Positions 34,941 to 41,413 of a stretch of DNA of 64,000 nt are shown here, one piece after another. The notes beneath the pieces are model-generated. The model ran no database searches. It was not told where the DNA came from and saw only the letters and a list, made by a program, of their open reading frames with translations. Numbering within the stretch: the first letter of the stretch is position 1; every line of letters starts with the position of its first letter. Where the stretch lies: assembly GCA_964612455.1 (NCBI GenBank), contig CAZTCB010000004.1:1-64000 (forward strand), written 5' to 3'. The stretch is from SFEB01 sp964612455. GTDB lineage: Bacteria > Bacillota > Clostridia > Christensenellales > CAG-314. A program made the position numbers and the translations under genes.

Positions 34941-34969
34941 ATTTTAACAGACAAAAGGTTTGTCGCCAA
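34941..34969 (-). promoter_or_regulatory. Sigma-A promoter of ttcA
   Basis: Minus strand: -35 TTGGCG (34964-34969), 17-bp spacer, -10 TAAAAT (34941-34946). Six bases later comes ATG 34934, so the predicted mRNA begins with AUGGAGGUAAUAAUG: a leaderless start codon that overlaps the Shine-Dalgarno site of the second start. Confidence 0.65.
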
Positions 34970-35008
34970 CCGTTTTTACCTCTTTTTTCGGGATTTTTTA
35001 CCTTATCG

Positions 35009-35037
35009 TTGCCAAAAAGCGCGTTTTGATATATAAT
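35009..35037 (+). promoter_or_regulatory. Sigma-A promoter of the MBL-shikimate operon
   Basis: -35 TTGCCA (35009-35014), 17-bp spacer, -10 TATAAT (35032-35037). Leader about 65 nt to the ATG at 35111. I see no convincing T-box or attenuator in this short leader. Confidence 0.75.
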
Positions 35038-35110
35038 AAATCCGACGAAACAAAACGGTTTGGCATAACCGAAAACGAATTATTACGATTAAAAGAAGGA
35101 GGCTTAACAG

Positions 35111-36439
35111 ATGGCAAATAAAAAATCCGACACAACTAAAAAAACAAAATCCAAGTCAACTCAACGCAAGGAAATCGGTGCGTTTGCGGCAGGAGCGGTT
35201 GCCGCGGGAGCAGTTGCCGCCAAGGCCGCAAAAAAAGGAAAAAATAAAAAACAAAAAAAGAGAATTAATACCGTTGCGTTTATACTCGTGCTCATAGTTA
35301 TCGTGTGCGGCGCCATGTACTACATGGATATTACGCCGTTTGATTTTGAAATAAGCGGAGATACCTTCAAGTTTTATACGTATACGCCTATTATTCCCGT
35401 CAGAGATATAGGAGATTTGCAACTGACGGATTTTCGTCTGCACGTCATCGACGTCAATCAGGGGGATTGTTTATTTCTTCAACTCCCCGACGGGAAAAAC
35501 ATGTTGATAGACGGTGCAAAAAAGAGCGATACGGTTGCCAACGGCATCATAGAGTACCTTCTGTCCGATGTCAACGGCATTGCGGTCGACGGCAAAGTAG
35601 TCATAGATTACGTAGTGCTTTCACACACCGATGCTGACCATTGCGGCAGTCTTGACGACGTGATAAAGAGCGACAAAATCGACGTAAAAAGCGTCTATCG
35701 TCCGCTTGTTTTGTCGAGTTACTCGGGAGATCCGTTAAAGTCGTACATATCGGCAAACAACCTCAGCTGTTCTACCATATCGACCACGGTGTACAAAGAG
35801 TTTGTTCAGGCGGTTGACGAAGAACAAGACTGTACTACGTATTACAACCTCGGCAGTCGTACGTTGCAGGGTGACGGGTATACCATGTATTTTTTCAACC
35901 CGACGATAGATATGTATCAGGATATCAAGTCCGCTCAGGATAAAAACAACGTTTCGCCGATTATTATCCTCGACCTCGAGGTGGCAGGTAGAAAAATAGC
36001 ACTGACGGGTGACGCCGATAAAGTGCAGGAAAATAATTTTATTGCGCAACTTTCCGACAATGATTACGGCATAGATGCCGAGTTTTGCGACGTCGACGTG
36101 TTGAAAGTCGCCCATCACGGCGGAAAAGAGTCCACCAACAGCGAGTTTTTAAACGTGGTAAAACCCGAATACGCTCTGATAAGCGTCGGGGCAAAAAATA
36201 CTTACGGTCATCCTACGCAGGAGACGTTGCAGCGCCTAGATAATATCGGTTGCAAGACGATATACCGCACCGACCAAAGCGGCAGCATCGTTCTTACCGT
36301 TACTTCGGACGGTAGTCTCGATTTCAGCGTGACCGGCGGCGTCGTGTCCGCGTCGGCGACCACTCGACTTTATCGTTACGACTTTTTTGCCGTGTATACA
36401 GGTCTCGTTAATTCGGCAAAACAATACATGGCTGCGTGA
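35111..36439 (+). CDS. Membrane-anchored ComEC/Rec2-type metallo-beta-lactamase-fold protein
   Basis: 442 residues. The N-terminal ~50 residues are Lys-rich with an Ala-Gly repeat, then one transmembrane helix (about 54-71). The rest is an extracytoplasmic metallo-beta-lactamase fold like the C-terminal domain of ComEC: D-V-N-Q-G-D-C-L-F-L, metal motif H-T-D-A-D-H at 172-177, a later H-H-G-G-K-E-S and the G-H-P segment. Relatives act as nucleases or other phosphodiesterases outside the cell. No ComEC channel part is present. It is the first gene of the operon: aroCB starts 1 nt after its stop. AGGAGG ribosome site. Confidence 0.8.
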   Translation: MANKKSDTTKKTKSKSTQRKEIGAFAAGAVAAGAVAAKAAKKGKNKKQKKRINTVAFILVLIVIVCGAMYYMDITPFDFEISGDTFKFYTYTPIIPVRDIGDLQLTDFRLHVIDVNQGDCLFLQLPDGKNMLIDGAKKSDTVANGIIEYLLSDVNGIAVDGKVVIDYVVLSHTDADHCGSLDDVIKSDKIDVKSVYRPLVLSSYSGDPLKSYISANNLSCSTISTTVYKEFVQAVDEEQDCTTYYNLGSRTLQGDGYTMYFFNPTIDMYQDIKSAQDKNNVSPIIILDLEVAGRKIALTGDADKVQENNFIAQLSDNDYGIDAEFCDVDVLKVAHHGGKESTNSEFLNVVKPEYALISVGAKNTYGHPTQETLQRLDNIGCKTIYRTDQSGSIVLTVTSDGSLDFSVTGGVVSASATTRLYRYDFFAVYTGLVNSAKQYMAA

Positions 36440-36440
36440 T

Positions 36441-38408
36441 ATGCTCAAGTTTTTTGCAAAAGGTTTTTCGCACGGAAAGGGCTATTTGTGTACCGCCGTC
36501 GGTTTGCCGGACGGGTTTAAGATAGACGTCGCCGCCGTAGAACACCAGCTGTTTCGTCGTCGCGAAGGCGTGGGGCGCAGTCCGCGAATGAGTATTGAAA
36601 ACGATAAAATCACCTTTTTGAGCGGACTTGACGGCGAAGGTCGTACTAACGGCAGACCGTTAAAGTTTTTTATTGCCAACGCTGATGACGCCTTGGCTGA
36701 AAAACCACCCGTTACCGCATTGAGAAGCGGACATGCCGACCTCGTCGGTTGTGAAAAATACGGTCTTGACGACGCCCGATTGGTTTGCGAACTTTCGTCG
36801 GCGCGACGTACCGTTGCGTATACCGCATACGGAGCCATCTGCAGACAGATGCTTGAAAAAGAGAATATATTTTTCGATTCGCGAGTTACGCAGATAGGCG
36901 GCGTAAAAACAGACGAATGCGACGATTTTGTTTCTCGTTGCGCAGCGGAAATACGTTCCGCCCGCGACGACGGTGACAGCCTCGGCGGTAAAGTAAAAGT
37001 GTTTTGTCGCGGGTTGAAAATCGGTCTCGGCAATATGATTGATTACGAAGGACGCTTTGACGGAATAATCGCGCATGCTTTGATGGGTATACCTTCCGTC
37101 AAAAGTGTGGAAATCGGACTCGGCTCGTCTTACGCGGATAAAAGAAACGGCGCTGTCGCCGACAAATTAATAGTAAACGACGGTAAAATAATATACGATA
37201 CCAACAATTGCGGCGGTATAGTCGGCGGCTTGACGACAGGTAACGATATAGAGGTTACGCTGACCGTCAAACCCGTTCCGACTACGAGGCAGGGAGTGGA
37301 GACGATAGACTCGATTACTAAAGAAAAAACGATTTCGCATTACGAGCGTAGCGACGTTTGCGTGGTGAACAACGTCGGCGTAATTGCCGAAAACGTGCTT
37401 GCCGCCACCGTTCTCGACGTTTTTCTTAAAAATAAAAATGCGTCTGTTCGTTACGAAAAGTTTGATAAAAATAATATAAAGGGCAACAAGGTTTTCGTAG
37501 TGGATGCGAGCGTTTTGCCGCTGATAGACGTTTCGGGCGAAAAGGTGTTTGCGATAAACGACGCGGAGAAAGAAAAAAACCTTTTTACCGTTGAAAAATT
37601 ACTTAAGTTTTTTAACGACAACGGCTTAAATCGTACGGACAGTGTCGTTGCCGTAGGCGGCGGAGCATTGCTGGATACCGTCGGATTTGCAGCGGCGGTA
37701 TTTAAGCGGGGGATAGGAGTTTGTTTTGTTCCGACTACTTTGCTGTCTATGACGGACGCGGCGCATGGCGGAAAAAACGCGGTAAATTTCGACGGAATAA
37801 AAAACGTTGCGGGCACTTTTTATTTGCCAAAAACGGTAATTGTCGATTTCGATTTTTTAAACGGCGACTACGAGCGACTTAAACGAGAGGGTTTTGGCGA
37901 AATAGTCAAATGCGCCTTGCTCGACAACAAGGTGATGACCGAGATAAAAGCGTCCGCGGATTTAAAGAAACTCGTCAGACTTTGCGTCGAGTTTAAAAAC
38001 GAAGTGGTCGAAAGAGATCCTACCGACTTGTTTTGGCGCAATCAACTCAATCTCGGACATACTTTCGGTCACGCTTTTGAGCGAGTTTTCGGTTTGTCGC
38101 ATGGCGAGGCGGTATTACAGGGATTGTATTACGAAACCATGCTTGCAACCTTTATCGGCGAGACAGACGGTGATTTTTCAAAAAAAACACTTGATTTTTT
38201 GTCCGATTACGTAGTTCCGATACGAGTTACGCCTACCGACGTCGATAGAATACTCGTGTTGTGCGCCGCCGACAAAAAAAACGAAAATCAGGAAATAACT
38301 TTTGTTTTTGCCGCACCGTATTTCGATTTTAATCCAAAAAGCGTTGATTTGTTTACGTTGAAGGAGTTTTTTTGCCAATGTCCGATACTTATGAGGAAAA
38401 AACTTTAA
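36441..38408 (+). CDS. Bifunctional chorismate synthase-3-dehydroquinate synthase fusion (AroC-AroB)
   Basis: 655 residues in one uninterrupted frame. Residues 1 to about 335 are AroC, the last shikimate step: F-S-H-G-K-G (His11), S-G-H-A-D (His98), S-V-E-I-G-L-G and Asp305 of the R-H-D-P-C equivalent. Residues ~347-655 are AroB, the second step: V-G-G-G-A-L-L-D-T (NAD site, 405-413), G-G-K, metal ligands Glu487 and His540/His544 of L-G-H-T-F-G-H plus His554 of S-H-G-E-A. AroB lacks roughly 40-50 residues of its usual N-terminal part. In AroC the usual G-G-G-R-S-S-A-R-E-T reads C-E-L-S-S-A-R-R-T. Starts 1 nt after the MBL gene and overlaps aroAE. Confidence 0.92.
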   Translation: MLKFFAKGFSHGKGYLCTAVGLPDGFKIDVAAVEHQLFRRREGVGRSPRMSIENDKITFLSGLDGEGRTNGRPLKFFIANADDALAEKPPVTALRSGHADLVGCEKYGLDDARLVCELSSARRTVAYTAYGAICRQMLEKENIFFDSRVTQIGGVKTDECDDFVSRCAAEIRSARDDGDSLGGKVKVFCRGLKIGLGNMIDYEGRFDGIIAHALMGIPSVKSVEIGLGSSYADKRNGAVADKLIVNDGKIIYDTNNCGGIVGGLTTGNDIEVTLTVKPVPTTRQGVETIDSITKEKTISHYERSDVCVVNNVGVIAENVLAATVLDVFLKNKNASVRYEKFDKNNIKGNKVFVVDASVLPLIDVSGEKVFAINDAEKEKNLFTVEKLLKFFNDNGLNRTDSVVAVGGGALLDTVGFAAAVFKRGIGVCFVPTTLLSMTDAAHGGKNAVNFDGIKNVAGTFYLPKTVIVDFDFLNGDYERLKREGFGEIVKCALLDNKVMTEIKASADLKKLVRLCVEFKNEVVERDPTDLFWRNQLNLGHTFGHAFERVFGLSHGEAVLQGLYYETMLATFIGETDGDFSKKTLDFLSDYVVPIRVTPTDVDRILVLCAADKKNENQEITFVFAAPYFDFNPKSVDLFTLKEFFCQCPILMRKKL

Positions 38409-40393
38409 AATATACCGATTTACCGTACGGCGACAAATCGATAACCCACAGAGCGTTGATTTGCGCCGCATTGTCGGACGGAAAATGCACTCTGACCAAT
38501 GCGGCATTCAACGCCGACACTTACGCTACGGTTGAGTGTCTTAACGCTTTAGGTGCGAAAATAACCTTGTGCGGCGGCGGAAAAATAGAAGTCCTTCCGA
38601 TTAAAAAACCCAACGACGACGTGGTTTTAAACTGTTTAAACAGCGGTACTACCGCGAGAATGCTTGCAGGCGTCGCGGTGGGGTTAAACGTACATGCCGT
38701 CTTTATCGGCGACGACAGTCTGACGTCTCGTCCTATGCAACGGATATTGACGCCGCTTAACGCTATGGGCGGCAAAATAGAAAAAAAAGACGGCTGTTTA
38801 TTTGAGGTTTTTAAACATGGCGATTTAAACGCGATAGATTTTGATATGCCTGTGCCTTCGGCGCAGGTAAAGAGCGCGATACTTTTTGCCGGGCTTTTTG
38901 CACGCGGAAAGACTACGGTGAGGGAAACGTTTCAAACCCGCAATCACACCGAGATTATGCTCGGACGTTTTTCGGCGGATATAGTTTGCTCGGACGGAAT
39001 GGTTTCGTTAAACGGCGGTTTGCCGCTCAAAGCGACGGACGTAGTTATTCCTGACGATTTTTCAACCGCTGCCGCTTTAATTGCCATGTATTCCGTTTCT
39101 CCGCGTGGTATTTCGATACGCGACGTAGGGCTTAATCCGACGCGTACGGCATTTTTGGACTGGCTGAGGGCAGGCGGTGCCGAGGTGCGTTTAACTAATA
39201 TGCATGAAACCTGCGCAGGCGAGATATCGGGTGACGTATACGTCAACGCTTTTCGTTTAAAGGGCGCCGATTCGCCCTATGCGCTCAGCAACAAGATGAT
39301 TGACGAAATCCCGTCGGCTTGTCTTTTGGCCGCCACGGCGCGCGGCAACAGTCGATTTGAAGGTCTTTGCGAGCTTACCAAAAAAGAAAGCGATAGATTG
39401 ACGGCAATCGAAAAACTGCTGAATTCTTACGGCGTAAAAACGAGCAGAAAAGGGGACGATTTGACCGTCTGCGGCGGAAGCCTGACGCCGTCGACGAATA
39501 TGCCGTTTGATACCGACGATCATCGTATCGCTATGATGGATATCGCGGCAAGCAATATATGCGGCAAGGCTGTTGCGTCCGAAAATCGTCGTTGTATAGA
39601 TGTGTCTTGTCCCAATTTTTTACAAATGTTAAATTTACCGTATCGCTGGGGATTGTTCGGCACGGACGTAAAAAACAGTCTGTCGCCGCTGCTTTACGAG
39701 TCCGTTTGTCGCGTTACGGGATTAAAAGCAGAGTACAATGTTTTCAACGTTTCGTCGGATGAGTTTTTAAAATGTTTTAAGAGCATCTTCAGTCGGTTAA
39801 ACGGAGCAAATCTGACGATGCCGTTTAAAACCATGTTGACTGACGAGCAAACCCCGATCAATACCTTGTTAAATCTCAACGGAAATCCCGTTGCGTTCAA
39901 TACCGACGGTTTCGGTTTGATTAACGCGCTGAAAGACGCCGAAATCGACGTAAGAGGTAAAAAACTGCTCATACTCGGTTGCGGCGGCGCGGCAAAAGAA
40001 GCCGTCAGAGTGTTAAATGCCAACGGGGCGAAACTGACCGTTCGCAATCGGACAGAGAGTAAAATCGATGAAATGAAAAAACGATACGAGTTGCAACCCG
40101 ACGACGGAAAGACGGCGTTTGACGGCATATTGTCTTTTTTGCCTTTTACGAAAGGCTTGACGCTCGTGACGAAAGAAGAGTTAAACGCCTCCGAGTTTGC
40201 TTTTGACGCATGTTACGTAAAAAAAACACCGTTTTTTATCTATGCAAAATCCGCTTGTCGTCGTGTCGTCGGCGGTGAAAGCATGCTGTTTTGGCAGGGG
40301 ATAAAGAACTTTGAAATCTGGACCAACGAAACGCTCTCGCAGGAGCGGATTTTGGCTGCTAAAGAAATATTTTTTAAGGAGATTTATAAATGA
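38378..40393 (+). CDS. Bifunctional EPSP synthase-shikimate dehydrogenase fusion (AroA-AroE)
   Basis: 671 residues. Residues 1 to about 418 are AroA: D-K-S-I-T-H-R (19-25), L-N-S-G-T-T-A-R-M-L-A-G, D-D-S-L-T-S-R-P-M, the catalytic Asp near 309, K-E-S-D-R-L (336-341) and D-D-H-R-I-A-M (380-386). Residues ~423-671 are AroE: N-S-L-S-P (433-437), catalytic Lys484 in M-P-F-K, Asp510 in N-T-D-G, Rossmann G-C-G-G-A-A-K (534-540) and the N-R-T NADP motif. AroA's N-terminus is short. AAGGAG lies 11 nt before ATG 38378 and 5 nt before an in-frame TTG at 38372, which may be the true start. Its stop overlaps aroQ (ATGA). Confidence 0.92.
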   Translation: MSDTYEEKTLKYTDLPYGDKSITHRALICAALSDGKCTLTNAAFNADTYATVECLNALGAKITLCGGGKIEVLPIKKPNDDVVLNCLNSGTTARMLAGVAVGLNVHAVFIGDDSLTSRPMQRILTPLNAMGGKIEKKDGCLFEVFKHGDLNAIDFDMPVPSAQVKSAILFAGLFARGKTTVRETFQTRNHTEIMLGRFSADIVCSDGMVSLNGGLPLKATDVVIPDDFSTAAALIAMYSVSPRGISIRDVGLNPTRTAFLDWLRAGGAEVRLTNMHETCAGEISGDVYVNAFRLKGADSPYALSNKMIDEIPSACLLAATARGNSRFEGLCELTKKESDRLTAIEKLLNSYGVKTSRKGDDLTVCGGSLTPSTNMPFDTDDHRIAMMDIAASNICGKAVASENRRCIDVSCPNFLQMLNLPYRWGLFGTDVKNSLSPLLYESVCRVTGLKAEYNVFNVSSDEFLKCFKSIFSRLNGANLTMPFKTMLTDEQTPINTLLNLNGNPVAFNTDGFGLINALKDAEIDVRGKKLLILGCGGAAKEAVRVLNANGAKLTVRNRTESKIDEMKKRYELQPDDGKTAFDGILSFLPFTKGLTLVTKEELNASEFAFDACYVKKTPFFIYAKSACRRVVGGESMLFWQGIKNFEIWTNETLSQERILAAKEIFFKEIYK

Positions 40394-40818
40394 AAATCCT
40401 CGTAATCAACGGTCCGAATATGGATATGCTCGGCAGACGCAATCCGGAGCATTACGGCAAAATGACTTTGTCACAGCTAAACAAAGCCGTTGCGGATTAC
40501 GCAAAAAAAAGAAAAGTAAAAATTCGTTTTTTTCAGTCTGACTGCGAAGGAAAAATCGTTTACAAGATTAATCACTGCGCATGCGACGCAATTTTGCTTA
40601 ACGCTGCCGCATACAGCCATACGAGTATTGCATTAAGGGATGCGGTCGAGTGTTGCGGTAAAAAAACGGTGGAGGTTCATTTGTCGGACATCACGGCACG
40701 GGAGGATTTCAGAAAAATAAGGGTTTTGGACGGAGTCGTCGCGGCGTGTTTTTACGGCAAAGGAATAGAAAGTTATTTTGACGGCATAGATTTTTTGATT
40801 GCGGAGGAAAACGAATGA
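40390..40818 (+). CDS. aroQ: Type II 3-dehydroquinate dehydratase
   Basis: 142 residues, typical length. N-G-P-N-M-D-M-L-G-R-R-N-P-E-H-Y-G with the catalytic Tyr, F-Q-S-D-C-E-G, N-A-A-A-Y-S-H-T-S-I-A-L-R-D-A, and E-V-H-L-S-D-I (catalytic His). Third shikimate step, catalysed by the type II dodecameric enzyme rather than the type I fold found in fungal AROM. ATGA overlaps at both ends with aroAE and aroK. Confidence 0.95.
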   Translation: MKILVINGPNMDMLGRRNPEHYGKMTLSQLNKAVADYAKKRKVKIRFFQSDCEGKIVYKINHCACDAILLNAAAYSHTSIALRDAVECCGKKTVEVHLSDITAREDFRKIRVLDGVVAACFYGKGIESYFDGIDFLIAEENE

Positions 40819-41327
40819 AAAGGAACGTTGCGTTGATAGGTATGTCGGGTACGTTAAAGACGTCGGTAGCACGTATTCTTGCCGACAAGTCGGACAAACG
40901 TTTCGTCGACACCGACGAACTCATCGTCTTTGAAAACGGTTTGTCAATCAACGAGATTTTTACGCGCGCGGGAGAAGAATACTTCAGGCGCATAGAGTCA
41001 AAAACAATACGAGCCGTTTCCGATTTTTTAGACGTCGTTATTTCGGTGGGCGGAGGCGCCGTGCTCGATAGCAACAATATGACTGCGCTGAGGCAAACAA
41101 GTACGGTGGTTTGTCTTACCGCAAGCAAAAGAGTTTTATACGAGCGATTGAAAAACGACCATACGCGTCCGTTACTTAACCCCGTTACTTATAAAAAAAT
41201 TTCCGATTACGTCGACGAACGTAAGGGGCAGTACGAAAAATGGGCGGATATCACGGTTTCGACGAGCGGTAAAACCGCCATGCAGGTTGCCGAAGAAATA
41301 ATAAATAAATTAAACAAAAAACAGTAG
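40815..41327 (+). CDS. aroK: Shikimate kinase with an altered P-loop
   Basis: 170 residues. Asp32-Thr33-Asp34 binds shikimate and Mg, F-R-R-I-E and the G-G-G at 79-81 bind shikimate, and R-P-L-L forms the lid. The Walker A segment reads G-M-S-G-T-L-K-T (9-16): the glycine before the lysine is Leu14. The other P-loop positions and the lysine are kept. Fifth shikimate step. Last gene of the operon, coupled to aroQ by ATGA, followed by a terminator. Confidence 0.9.
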   Translation: MKRNVALIGMSGTLKTSVARILADKSDKRFVDTDELIVFENGLSINEIFTRAGEEYFRRIESKTIRAVSDFLDVVISVGGGAVLDSNNMTALRQTSTVVCLTASKRVLYERLKNDHTRPLLNPVTYKKISDYVDERKGQYEKWADITVSTSGKTAMQVAEEIINKLNKKQ

Positions 41328-41370
41328 TCGCCCGATATAGATAAAATTTAATTTTGATTTTTAAAGTAAA

Positions 41371-41399
41371 AAAAACTCCGCTTTTTAGCGGAGTTTTTT
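41371..41399 (+). terminator. Rho-independent terminator, bidirectional
   Basis: AAAAACTCCGC pairs with GCGGAGTTTTT around TTTTTA, with Ts following on both strands. It ends the shikimate operon and the convergent surface-protein gene. The same nine-base arms occur at 34127-34149. Confidence 0.9.
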
Positions 41400-41413
41400 A
41401 CAGTTTAATTTAT

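Noticed and set aside
36441..41327. Homologue of the fungal AROM pentafunctional enzyme
   Set aside because: Domain pairing and order differ, chorismate synthase is included, and the dehydratase is the unrelated type II enzyme.
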